Positions 1 through 6,165 of a DNA stretch of 8,958 nucleotides are shown piece after piece (the first letter of the stretch is position 1; every line of letters starts with the position of its first letter). Location of the stretch: contig JAHZIB010000031.1 of NCBI GenBank assembly GCA_019419955.1, positions 1-8,958 of the forward strand. Reading direction: 5' to 3'. The notes below the pieces were generated by a model, which saw nothing but the letters and a program-made list of their open reading frames with translations, ran no database searches and was not told where the DNA came from. This DNA is from Clostridiales bacterium (GTDB lineage: Bacteria > Bacillota > Clostridia > TANB77 > CAG-508). A program made the position numbers and the translations under genes.

Positions 1-7
1 ACATCAC

Positions 8-149
8 TTTTTACAAATTTTTTAAGAAAATTTACACACCAGACTTGACAAGCCCTCGAAACTTGCTTTCGTTAACGCACACCTTTCTTATTTGTAAAAA
101 TCACCCCTCTAATTCGCACGAGAAGGTACCTAGAACGGGCGAACTGAGG
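8..149 (-). ncRNA. candidate structured RNA, family not recognised
   Basis: This gene-free stretch is visibly richer in G and C than its surroundings and folds into two elements. The first is closed by a perfect 11-bp pairing (8-18 with 90-100), continued by AAGAAA at 24-29 with TTTCTT at 84-89. They enclose a core of about 50 nt with a small CGAAA/TTTCG hairpin (57-61/67-71). The second pairs 106-109 with 146-149 and 111-117 with 139-145. The pair 112/144 is A-C on the + strand but G-U on the - strand, which slightly favours transcription leftward. I checked it by eye against common riboswitches, tmRNA, RNase P and SRP RNA and recognise none. It could be a leader or ncRNA belonging to a gene left of the window, or a chance fold in intergenic DNA. 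Confidence 0.3.
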
Positions 150-330
150 TATGAGACGAAGCTTTAACACATTTTTCCACAGAATGCGCCAGAACGAAAA
201 ATAGACCTGATTAACATAAACAAGAGGTTTACCATAATTTATAGAGGTGCTAGGATAAAGTAGGGTGAATTAACATAAATTCAAGGCTTACCATATTTTA
301 TAAAGTGAACTAGAACAAGATAGAATTTAA
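125..330. repeat. degenerate tandem repeat, about 60-bp period
   Basis: The word CTAGAAC or a close variant starts at 130, 189, 250 and 310, so it recurs every 59-61 bp. The two best units, 210-268 and 269-327, share a perfect ATTAACATAA start, a near-identical TACCATA(A/T)TT block and the CTAG word, with about 70 percent identity overall. The 189 copy keeps TTTAACA ahead of it, and the 130 copy keeps little more than the CTAGAAC word. No open reading frame runs through the array. The units diverge too far for a CRISPR array. They may be an old tandem duplication, remnants of protein-binding sites, or decayed coding DNA. Confidence 0.5.
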
Positions 331-423
331 CATGGTAAACGGTCAATAAAAAACGTATAAAAAACCTCTTAAAAAGGCTGTAGAAACGTAATCAGTCAAT
401 AAGAAGTTTAGTATAATTCAAGA

Positions 424-472
424 AAACAATTTGTAGTAGAGAAATTATTTTCTACTGCAGGTTGTTTATTTT
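424..472 (+). terminator. strong terminator-like hairpin with no gene upstream
   Basis: Bases 424-443 pair with 448-467 over 20 bp around an AATT loop. The outer arms are AAACAATTTGTAGTAGA and TCTACTGCAGGTTGTTT. ATTTTATAT follows. Several pairs are G-U when read as + strand RNA and would be A-C mismatches on the other strand, so the + strand is favoured. It may end a transcript from the foldable region to its left. A TATAAT at 412-417 would place a start at about 424, so it could also be the whole of a very short RNA. Bases 473-690 hold nothing else convincing except the repeat at 534 and a 6-bp hairpin at 615-634. Confidence 0.55.
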
Positions 473-533
473 ATATCATATCTTACTGGTCAATAAGTAT
501 ACTCACTTGAAATAGGTTCAGAATATTAATTAA

Positions 534-554
534 ATATACATATATCTTGCTTGG
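534..554 (+). repeat. dispersed 21-bp repeat, left copy
   Basis: These 21 bases, ending in CATATATCTTGCTTGG, occur again identically at 8521-8541, almost 8 kb away. There the sequence is one arm of a long hairpin. Here the complementary arm is missing. Both copies lie in gene-free DNA. This looks like part of a genome-wide intergenic repeat family. Confidence 0.6.
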
Positions 555-693
555 TGTTGGTATAGTATAGATATTCAAAATTATATAAGTTTTAAATCCA
601 TCAAGAATACTAACCAGAAACATACGGCTTTCTGTCATTTCTTAATAAGCTATTATCTAGTAAATTAGAAACTATTTAATTATAAAAAAACTA

Positions 694-723
694 TTGACAA
701 TTGAGTAACTGTTCAACTATAAT
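694..723 (+). promoter_or_regulatory. cad operon promoter
   Basis: A perfect TTGACA at 694-699 and a perfect TATAAT at 718-723 are separated by 18 bp. Transcription should start near 730. The ribosome binding site of the first gene then follows about 55 bases downstream. This also excludes the upstream in-frame ATG at 737 as the repressor start, since that codon sits in the operator at the very 5' end of the message. Confidence 0.85.
701..716 (+). promoter_or_regulatory. CadC-type operator 1, in the promoter spacer
   Basis: TTGAGTAACTGTTCAA is an imperfect dyad with TTGA and TCAA ends lying between the -35 and -10 boxes. It resembles the TGAAnnnnnnnTTCA type of site bound by ArsR/SmtB-family metal sensors. 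It matches operator 2, read on the opposite strand, at 13 of 16 positions. The bound repressor would block RNA polymerase directly, and metal would release it. That assignment is inferred from position and family. Confidence 0.65.
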
Positions 724-731
724 ATGGTAAG

Positions 732-749
732 GTTGAATGATTACTCAAC
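732..749 (-). promoter_or_regulatory. CadC-type operator 2, at the transcription start
   Basis: GTTGAATGATTACTCAAC is an 18-bp dyad with seven of nine pairs matching. Its reverse complement contains TTGAGTAATCATTCAA, nearly the same word as operator 1. The two dyad centres are about 32 bp apart, close to three helical turns, so two repressor dimers could sit on one face of the DNA. It begins just downstream of the -10 box and covers the expected start site. Confidence 0.65.
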
Positions 750-799
750 TGAAAGGACAAAAAATATTAAAAAAAGATTATAAAAGGAGGGGATTTTAT

Positions 800-1168
800 A
801 TGTCAAAGAATGAATTTATATGTGATTGTAATATCATACATGAAGATGTAGTAAATAAGACACTCGCAAAAATGCCAGAGCAAGAGTTGTTTAATAAATT
901 AGCAGAATTTTTTAAGATAATTGGAGATACCACAAGAACAAAAATTTTATTTGCATTAGATGAAAATGAGATGTGTGTATGCGATATAGCAAATGTACTG
1001 GGAATGAGCAAATCGTCAATATCACATCAGCTAGGTACTTTAAGAAGAAAAGGAATAGTAAAGTGTAGGAGAGAAGGAAAAGAAGTATATTATATGCTTG
1101 ATGATGAGCATGTAAGGCAAGTGTTTGAAGTAGGTGTTGAACATGTTGAACATTTGATTGAAAAATAA
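800..1168 (+). CDS. cadC: CadC-like ArsR/SmtB metal-responsive repressor
   Basis: A 122-residue winged-helix repressor that should bind the operator dyads just upstream and release them on binding Cd, Pb or Zn. It keeps the CadC thiolate site: N-terminal Cys8 and Cys10 plus the metal-box CVCD (Cys59, Cys61) ahead of the recognition helix (residues 66-82, SKSSISHQLGTL). The second, C-terminal-helix zinc site is represented by Asp102, His104, His115 and His118 (the last in place of the Glu of staphylococcal CadC). I start it at base 800, where AAGGAGG at 784-790 is correctly spaced. The in-frame ATG at 737 lies inside the operator. The gap to the ATPase gene is 28 bp and no terminator intervenes, so the two are an operon. 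A general ArsR-type sensor is possible, but both CadC metal sites argue for Cd/Pb/Zn. Confidence 0.93.
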   Translation: MSKNEFICDCNIIHEDVVNKTLAKMPEQELFNKLAEFFKIIGDTTRTKILFALDENEMCVCDIANVLGMSKSSISHQLGTLRRKGIVKCRREGKEVYYMLDDEHVRQVFEVGVEHVEHLIEK

Positions 1169-1196
1169 TTATAATTTTGAAAAGGAGAGAAAGTTT

Positions 1197-3056
1197 ATGA
1201 AAAGAAATTTAGTTAAGATAATCATTGCTTTAATATTATTCTTATTTGCAATACTTATAAAATTTCAAAATGAATGGATAAATAATAGTATTTTTATTAT
1301 CAGTTATATTATTGTAGGGTTTGAAATTTTAAGAAAAGCGGTTAGAAACATTTTTGCAGGTAAAATTTTTGATGAAAATTTTTTGATGACAGTAGCAACC
1401 TTAGGAGCATTTACAATTGGTGAATTTCCTGAGGCGGTAGCTGTTATGCTATTTTATCAAATAGGAGAGTTATTCCAAGACTATGCAGTGGATAAATCTA
1501 GGAAATCTATCTCTAAATTAATGGATATTAGACCTGATTATGCAAATTTACTTAGAGGAGGAACAGAGGAAAGAGTAAGCCCAGAAGAAGTGAAAATAGG
1601 AGATACTATTATTATAAAATCTGGTGAAAAAGTTCCATTAGACGGGGTAATTATAGAGGGAAAAACCACATTAGATACAAAAGCTTTAACTGGAGAATCT
1701 GTGCCAAGAGATGCAAAGAAGGGAGATATGGTACTTAGTGGTTGTATTAATTTAAGTGGAACAATTAAATTGGAAGTAACAAAAGAATTTGGAGAATCAA
1801 CAGTAAGCAAAATACTAGATTTAGTAGAAAATGCTAGTAGCAAAAAAGCAAAATCCGAGAATTTCATTACAAAATTTGCAGCTTATTATACTCCAATTAT
1901 AGTTTTAATAGCAATAGTACTTGCAATAGTTCCACCAATAATCATAGAGGGTGCAAGCTTCCAAGACTGGATATATAGAGCACTTACATTCTTAGTTGTG
2001 TCTTGTCCATGTGCATTAGTAATTTCAATTCCTTTAAGCTTTTTCGGAGGCATTGGTGGAGCTTCTAAATTAGGAGTTCTAGTAAAAGGTAGTAATTACC
2101 TAGAGGCATTATCTAATGTGGAAACAATAGTATTTGATAAAACTGGAACACTTACAGAAGGTGTTTTTGAGGTACAATTCATAGAGCCCGTTGGAATTAG
2201 CAAGGCCGAATTGTTAAAAATAGCAGCATATGCAGAATACAATTCTAACCACCCTATTTCGAAGTCGATTAAAAAAGCGTATAATGAAAAAATTAATCAA
2301 GAACAAATTATCAATACTGAAGAGTTATCTGGTCGTGGAATGGAAGCGAAAATAGGTAATCAAAGTGTGCTAGTAGGAAATGAAAAACTAATGGATGAAA
2401 AGGGAATTGATTTCCAAAAATGTACACATATTGGAAGTGTTGTATATGTAGCAATAGATGGAAAATATGTGGGGCATATTGTAATAGCAGATAAAATAAA
2501 AGAAGATGCGAAGAGAACAATAGAAGAACTAAATAAAAACAATATAAAACAAATTATAATGCTTACGGGTGACAGGAAAAATATAGGGGAATCAATTGCA
2601 GGGGAGTTAGGAATTGATAAAGTATATACAGAATTATTGCCAGATGGTAAAGTTAAGAAGATAGAAGAACTACTGGAAATGAAATCAGAAAAAGGAAAGG
2701 TGGTTTTTGTAGGAGATGGAATTAATGATGCTCCAGTCCTTGCGATGGCAGATATAGGAATTGCTATGGGTGGAATTGGAGCAGATAGTAGTATTGAAGC
2801 AGCAGATGTTGTAATAATGACAGACCAACCTTCAAAAATAATTACTGTAATGAGGTTGGCTAAAAAAACGATGAGAATTGTTAAAGAGAACATTATATTT
2901 GCTATAGGTGTAAAAGTTTTAGTCTTAATATTAACTGCAATTGGCTTATCAACAATGTGGCAAGCAGTATTTGCAGATGTGGGAGTTTCTGTAATTGCAA
3001 TTTTAAATGCATTAAGAGCATTGAGAGTGAAAAATAATAATATTTATAAAAAATAA
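1197..3056 (+). CDS. cadA: P1B-type Cd/Zn/Pb-exporting ATPase without HMA domain
   Basis: Membrane ATPase that exports divalent soft metals. The 619 residues carry the full P1B core: two leading membrane helices (about 5-22 and 30-48), a second pair (about 61-95), actuator motif TGES at 165-168, metal-site CPC at 270-272 in helix 6, phosphorylation motif DKTGTLT at 314-320, the His-Pro pair at 352-353, TGD at 457-459 and GDGINDAP at 506-513. Lys573 and Asp594 (FADVGVSV) in the last helices match the Zn/Cd/Pb subgroup, not the copper pumps. At about 619 residues it is roughly 100 short of typical CadA/ZntA because it lacks the N-terminal heavy-metal-associated domain. The start at 1197 is set by AAAGGAG at 1181-1187. 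An upstream in-frame ATG at 1158 overlaps cadC and has no good ribosome site. Confidence 0.95.
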   Translation: MKRNLVKIIIALILFLFAILIKFQNEWINNSIFIISYIIVGFEILRKAVRNIFAGKIFDENFLMTVATLGAFTIGEFPEAVAVMLFYQIGELFQDYAVDKSRKSISKLMDIRPDYANLLRGGTEERVSPEEVKIGDTIIIKSGEKVPLDGVIIEGKTTLDTKALTGESVPRDAKKGDMVLSGCINLSGTIKLEVTKEFGESTVSKILDLVENASSKKAKSENFITKFAAYYTPIIVLIAIVLAIVPPIIIEGASFQDWIYRALTFLVVSCPCALVISIPLSFFGGIGGASKLGVLVKGSNYLEALSNVETIVFDKTGTLTEGVFEVQFIEPVGISKAELLKIAAYAEYNSNHPISKSIKKAYNEKINQEQIINTEELSGRGMEAKIGNQSVLVGNEKLMDEKGIDFQKCTHIGSVVYVAIDGKYVGHIVIADKIKEDAKRTIEELNKNNIKQIIMLTGDRKNIGESIAGELGIDKVYTELLPDGKVKKIEELLEMKSEKGKVVFVGDGINDAPVLAMADIGIAMGGIGADSSIEAADVVIMTDQPSKIITVMRLAKKTMRIVKENIIFAIGVKVLVLILTAIGLSTMWQAVFADVGVSVIAILNALRALRVKNNNIYKK

Positions 3057-3063
3057 GTAAATC

Positions 3064-3092
3064 TCTTGACTTAAAGTGATGTAAGATATATA
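3064..3092 (+). promoter_or_regulatory. csaA promoter
   Basis: TTGACT at 3064-3069 and TATATA at 3087-3092 are 17 bp apart, just after the cadA stop codon. A start near 3099 would give csaA a leader of about 130 nt. I see no convincing terminator between cadA and this promoter, so some cad read-through into csaA is possible. Confidence 0.5.
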
Positions 3093-3112
3093 GTAATTTT
3101 TATTAGAAGAAC

Positions 3113-3184
3113 ATGTCCTTGCTTTGCTTGCTCGGACAGTCCAAGGTAGACCAACCTTGTTGATTAGAAACTTTATGCAAAAGT
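3113..3184 (+). ncRNA. GC-rich hairpin cluster in the csaA leader
   Basis: Three small hairpins follow one another: TGTCC/GGACA (3114-3118 with 3134-3138), CAAGGT/ACCTTG (3142-3147 with 3154-3159) and AACTTT/AAAGTT (3169-3174 with 3179-3184). The block is near 45 percent GC against about 25-30 percent around it. It has no T-box AGGGTGG..ACC signature and no U-run that would make it a terminator. It also contains a 16-codon ORF from 3113 (MSLLCLLGQSKVDQPC) without a good ribosome site. It may be a regulatory leader or an inserted fragment. Confidence 0.3.
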
Positions 3185-3232
3185 TCCCATACAAGAAGAA
3201 ATTATTAAAATTTAAAAAGGAGAGATGATAAA

Positions 3233-3562
3233 ATGGCAACAATAGAAGATTTTCAGAAACTAGACATAAGAGTTGGAACAATAATAGAAACAGAAAAATT
3301 TGAAAAAGCGAGGAAACCAGCATATAAACTAAAGATTGACTTTGGAGATGAGATTGGAATAAAGCAATCTTCAGCACAGATAACAGACTTGTATAATTTA
3401 CAGGAGCTTAAAGGGAAGCAAGTTCTAGCGGTAGTAAACTTTCCGCCAAGACAAATTGCAGACTTTATGTCTGAAGTGTTGGTTCTAGGGACATATAGCA
3501 GAGATGGAGTTGTACTAATTACTCCAGACAAAGTTGCCAAAAATGGTGACAAGTTGGGATGA
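3233..3562 (+). CDS. csaA: CsaA-type tRNA-binding protein
   Basis: A 109-residue stand-alone tRNA-binding OB-fold domain, the same length as Bacillus CsaA, which was described as an export-related chaperone and shown to bind tRNA as a dimer. Family landmarks are the opening DIRVGTI (11-17), the KQSSAQIT stretch (44-51) and VLAVVNFPPRQIADFMSEVLVLG-type core (64-86). AAAGGAG at 3216-3222 serves the ATG. It appears to be transcribed from its own promoter. Cytoplasmic, with no signal peptide or membrane segment. The same fold occurs at the C-terminus of some methionyl-tRNA synthetases, but here it is free-standing and complete. Confidence 0.93.
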   Translation: MATIEDFQKLDIRVGTIIETEKFEKARKPAYKLKIDFGDEIGIKQSSAQITDLYNLQELKGKQVLAVVNFPPRQIADFMSEVLVLGTYSRDGVVLITPDKVAKNGDKLG

Positions 3563-3679
3563 AAATACAAATTTTAATATACGTACAAAGGAGTAATAAT
3601 ATTATAGAAATAGAGAATTTAGAGTTTCATGATTTATAAAAACAATGTATTCTGAAAAAGTAATAGGAGGAATTGATAA

Positions 3680-4795
3680 ATGAAAAAGATTTTTTTTACT
3701 TCAGAAAGTGTAACAGAAGGACATCCAGACAAACTGGCAGATTTGATTTCGGATACTATTTTGGATGAGTATTTAAAACAAGATAGAAGTTCAAGAGTGG
3801 CAGTAGAGACGTTTTTGTCAGGAAATACAGTAACTATTGCTGGTCAAATCACTTCTAAGGCGGAAGTGGATGTTGAAAGAATAGTGCGTGAGACAATAAA
3901 AGAGGTTGGATATGATGATGCAAAACTTGATATGGACTACAGAACTTGTAAAATAGAGATAAATATAACTAGGCAGAGTCCAGATATTGCTCTTGGGGTA
4001 GATACAGGTGGTGCAGGTGACCAAGGGATTATGTTTGGATATGCTTCAGATGAAACTAGGAGTTATATGCCACTTGCAATAAGTATGGCTCATAGATTAG
4101 CAAAGAGGTTGACAGTCGTTAGGAAAGAAAAACTTATACCATATTTAAGACCTGATGGAAAAGTTCAGGTGACTGTTGAATATGAAGAGGATAAACCGAA
4201 AAGAATTGATACCATACTGATTTCTACACAACATAATGATAGGATAAATCAGGAAACATTGAAGAAAGATATAATAAAAAATGTTATTAAGGTAGTTGTT
4301 CCAGAAAAGATGATGGATGAAAATACTAATATATATATTAATCCAACGGGAAGGTTTGTAATTGGTGGACCTCTAGGAGATACAGGGCTTACAGGAAGAA
4401 AAATAATAGTGGACACTTATGGTGGATATGCTAGGCATGGTGGAGGTGCATTTTCTGGTAAAGATGCAAGCAAAGTTGACCGTAGTGCAGCATATATGCT
4501 TAGACATATTGCAAAAAACATAGTAGCAAATGACTACGCAAAGAAATGTGAAATACAAGTATCATATGCGATAGGCATGAAAGAACCGCTTTCAATATTT
4601 ATTAATACGTTTGGAACAGCTACTACAACTGAAGATGAATTGATAGAAATGATAAAAAAGAATTTTGACTTAACGCCGAACGGAATTATAGAATACTTGG
4701 GACTTAGGGAGCCAATTTTTACAAAGACAACAAACTATGGACATTTCGGAAAAGATGATTTGCCTTGGGAGAACATTATTAAACTTCACGAGTAA
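3680..4795 (+). CDS. metK: S-adenosylmethionine synthetase
   Basis: Makes S-adenosylmethionine from methionine and ATP in the cytoplasm. The 371-residue product has the family's opening FTSESVTEGHPDK (6-18, with the catalytic His15), GAGDQG (111-116), DTGLTGRK (234-241) and GGGAFSGKD (254-262). It is about 12 to 25 residues shorter than most bacterial MetK. Part of this is in the segment between SPDI and GAGDQG, where only ALGVDTG (104-110) remains. In E. coli that segment is longer and forms the flexible loop over the active site. Everything else looks intact and there is no frameshift, so I expect it to be active. AGGAGG at 3665-3670 fixes the start. No SAM riboswitch or clear promoter is visible in the 117-bp gap after csaA. 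Confidence 0.96.
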   Translation: MKKIFFTSESVTEGHPDKLADLISDTILDEYLKQDRSSRVAVETFLSGNTVTIAGQITSKAEVDVERIVRETIKEVGYDDAKLDMDYRTCKIEINITRQSPDIALGVDTGGAGDQGIMFGYASDETRSYMPLAISMAHRLAKRLTVVRKEKLIPYLRPDGKVQVTVEYEEDKPKRIDTILISTQHNDRINQETLKKDIIKNVIKVVVPEKMMDENTNIYINPTGRFVIGGPLGDTGLTGRKIIVDTYGGYARHGGGAFSGKDASKVDRSAAYMLRHIAKNIVANDYAKKCEIQVSYAIGMKEPLSIFINTFGTATTTEDELIEMIKKNFDLTPNGIIEYLGLREPIFTKTTNYGHFGKDDLPWENIIKLHE

Positions 4796-4809
4796 TGTTA
4801 AATGTTTTT
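4772..4809 (+). terminator. possible metK terminator
   Basis: AACATTA (4772-4778) pairs perfectly with TAATGTT (4793-4799) across the metK stop codon, and TTTTT follows after a short gap at 4805-4809. The stem is A/T-rich and only 7 bp, so termination may be partial. Confidence 0.35.
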
Positions 4810-4898
4810 GGTATGCATATATTCTGTTCCTCTTCATCAAATTAATAATATGTAAACCACTTTTTTATAAGAATTTAATTAAAAATGTAAAAAAATTA

Positions 4899-4927
4899 TG
4901 TACACATGAGAAAAAAAGTGATATAAT
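4899..4927 (+). promoter_or_regulatory. promoter of the HD-domain gene
   Basis: TATAAT at 4922-4927 is preceded by TGA, giving an extended -10, with a weaker TGTACA at 4899-4904 at 17-bp spacing. The leader to the start codon would be about 108 nt. It holds a 25-codon ORF (4944-5021) with poor ribosome-site spacing. Confidence 0.55.
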
Positions 4928-5040
4928 ATTAAATGTAGGAAGAATGAGAGAACATAATAGTTTTAATAAAAACAAGTTTACATATTTAAAGTGTGTACTC
5001 TTGCTTTTTAAATGGTGCTAATAAAGAAGGAGGATATGTA

Positions 5041-5619
5041 ATGATGGAATTAACAAGTGCAGAAGCATTAAACATGTTAGAACAATTCAGAGATTCAGAT
5101 AAGGATACACATTGGATAGACCATTCAATATGTGTAGGTGATTCAGCAGCAAAAATAGCAGAGGCGCTTAACCTAGACCCTGAAAAAGCGAGAGTACTAG
5201 GATACATACATGATATAGGAAAGGGAGTTGGAGACTTTTCAGACCATATTATGAATGGATATAAGTATATGAAAGAGTTGGGCTATGATGATGAATATGC
5301 TAATATATGTTTAACACATTCATACTTAAATAATGACGTTACTTGTACAGCTGGAGTACCAAGGGATATACCGTTTAGAACAGAATTTGTAAAAAATCAT
5401 GATTGTACAATTTATGAGAAAATTGTAAAATTATGTGACTTAATGTGTAAAGAAACTAACATGACAATGGAAAAGAGATTGATTGACTTGATTGAAAGAT
5501 ATGGAGTGCATTACAACACAGTTTATCATGTTACAGAGGCTCAGAAATTAAAGAAAGAGTTTGATGGTATGTTAGGCTATAATGTATATAAATTATTCCC
5601 AAATGTGCTGGATAACTAG
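5041..5619 (+). CDS. HD-domain (HDIG-type) phosphohydrolase
   Basis: A 192-residue soluble protein of the HD metal-dependent phosphohydrolase superfamily. The expected ligands are His28 (in WIDHSICVGDSA), the His57-Asp58 pair in YIHDIGKG, and Asp133 in KLCDLM. Additional histidines at 69 and 93 lie where multi-metal HD enzymes have further ligands. The substrate cannot be told from sequence. Related small HD proteins act on nucleotides or phosphate esters, and there is no GGDEF, RelA or nucleotidyltransferase domain to guide the call. AAGGAGG at 5027-5033 supports ATG 5041. A second ATG follows at once at 5044, and either could be used. An in-frame upstream ATG at 4993 has no ribosome site. 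It is transcribed alone, between its own promoter and a weak hairpin overlapping its stop codon. Confidence 0.85.
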   Translation: MMELTSAEALNMLEQFRDSDKDTHWIDHSICVGDSAAKIAEALNLDPEKARVLGYIHDIGKGVGDFSDHIMNGYKYMKELGYDDEYANICLTHSYLNNDVTCTAGVPRDIPFRTEFVKNHDCTIYEKIVKLCDLMCKETNMTMEKRLIDLIERYGVHYNTVYHVTEAQKLKKEFDGMLGYNVYKLFPNVLDN

Positions 5620-5634
5620 ATTAATCCTAGTTTT
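5614..5634 (+). terminator. weak terminator after the HD-domain gene
   Basis: AACTAG (5614-5619, including the stop codon) pairs with CTAGTT (5627-5632), followed by TTGTATTTG. Only 6 bp and A/T-rich. It abuts the next promoter. Confidence 0.35.
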
Positions 5635-5638
5635 GTAT

Positions 5639-5667
5639 TTGATTATGTTATTTTTATATGGTATAAT
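5639..5667 (+). promoter_or_regulatory. promoter of the 94-residue unknown gene
   Basis: TTGATT at 5639-5644 and TATAAT at 5662-5667 are spaced by 17 bp, with TGG ahead of the -10 box (extended -10). Together with the terminator at 5994 this makes the next gene a single-gene transcript. Confidence 0.65.
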
Positions 5668-5699
5668 ATAACATATACTTTATAGAAAGGATGGGCTAT

Positions 5700-5984
5700 A
5701 TGGAAGAAGTGAAGTTTTTTTCTTTGCACATTTCTAGTGAATTTTCCACAGCAGAGATTTTGCTTGAAGCAGACACTAATACAAAACTTCGGGAATTAAT
5801 TCTCAATGAAAAGGCAATGGAACTTGTAAGACAGGCTCGGCTCTTTCAAGGAGAAGTGTTTAGATGTTATCCTTGGAGAGAAAGAAAGCGCAATCACATT
5901 AGTATGAGTTACAGTCTGATTTTTCCAGACAAGAATTTGTGTACTGATTTTATTAATAGCGTAAAGGGGAAATATAGCTCATGA
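5700..5984 (+). CDS. uncharacterised 94-residue protein
   Basis: I do not recognise this family. The product is small, soluble and mixed in charge. It opens EEVKFFSLHISSEFSTAEILLE, has a central stretch rich in Leu/Arg likely to be helical (about 27-50), then a basic aromatic segment CYPWRERKRNH (56-66), and ends with a hydrophobic strand-like SYSLIFP. No signal peptide, membrane helix, or paired-Cys metal motif is visible. It is very likely a real gene: it has its own near-consensus promoter, AAAGG at 5686-5690 spaced 9 nt from ATG 5700, and a strong terminator 10 bp after the stop. ATG 5691 is also in frame but abuts the ribosome site. The basic segment could suggest nucleic-acid contact, but that is only a guess. 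Confidence 0.75.
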   Translation: MEEVKFFSLHISSEFSTAEILLEADTNTKLRELILNEKAMELVRQARLFQGEVFRCYPWRERKRNHISMSYSLIFPDKNLCTDFINSVKGKYSS

Positions 5985-5993
5985 GACACGAAC

Positions 5994-6029
5994 ACGAAGC
6001 AGTTTCGTAATTGAAACTGCTTCGTTTAA
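5994..6029 (+). terminator. strong rho-independent terminator
   Basis: ACGAAGCAGTTTC (5994-6006) pairs perfectly over 13 bp with GAAACTGCTTCGT (6013-6025) around a GTAATT loop, followed by TTAATATA. It begins 10 bp after the stop codon of the 94-residue gene. The U-run is short for so strong a stem. Confidence 0.8.
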
Positions 6030-6117
6030 TATATAGTATTGAAATTCACTATTAATTAGAAGATATATATGTTACGAAAATGTAAGAATTAATATGCATA
6101 AAATTGTAGAAAAAATA

Positions 6118-6123
6118 TATAAT
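6118..6123 (+). promoter_or_regulatory. possible -10 box for the glycosyltransferase gene
   Basis: A TATAAT stands at 6118-6123, but no good -35 box lies at the right distance. It is the best candidate in the 311-bp gene-free stretch after the terminator. If used, it would give a leader of about 205 nt. Confidence 0.25.
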
Positions 6124-6165
6124 TTGGAGTAATATAAGAATATGAAGGAATAAAAAAAAGGTGAA

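Noticed and set aside
125..330. CRISPR array
   Set aside because: The 60-bp units are too diverged, there is no constant repeat with variable spacers, and no cas gene is nearby.
2360..2893. 177-codon open frame on the minus strand inside cadA
   Set aside because: It is antisense to highly conserved ATPase motifs, has no ribosome site and is a low-complexity Ser/Ile-rich translation.
3012..3377. 121-codon minus-strand frame spanning cadA end, leader and csaA
   Set aside because: It overlaps conserved coding DNA of csaA on the other strand, with Leu/Phe-rich shadow composition and no start signals.
3253..3570. 105-codon minus-strand frame opposite csaA
   Set aside because: Shadow of csaA, without its own signals or recognisable product.
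3587..3640. AAAGGAG ribosome-site-like sequence between csaA and metK, followed by an ATT codon and a 12-codon frame
   Set aside because: No ATG, GTG or TTG start at the right distance. ATT starts are too rare to call here.
3563..3679. SAM riboswitch upstream of metK
   Set aside because: The gap lacks the conserved aptamer sequences and any long hairpin.
4737..5021. 94-codon + strand frame after metK
   Set aside because: It starts inside metK in another frame, lacks a ribosome site and runs through a promoter region.
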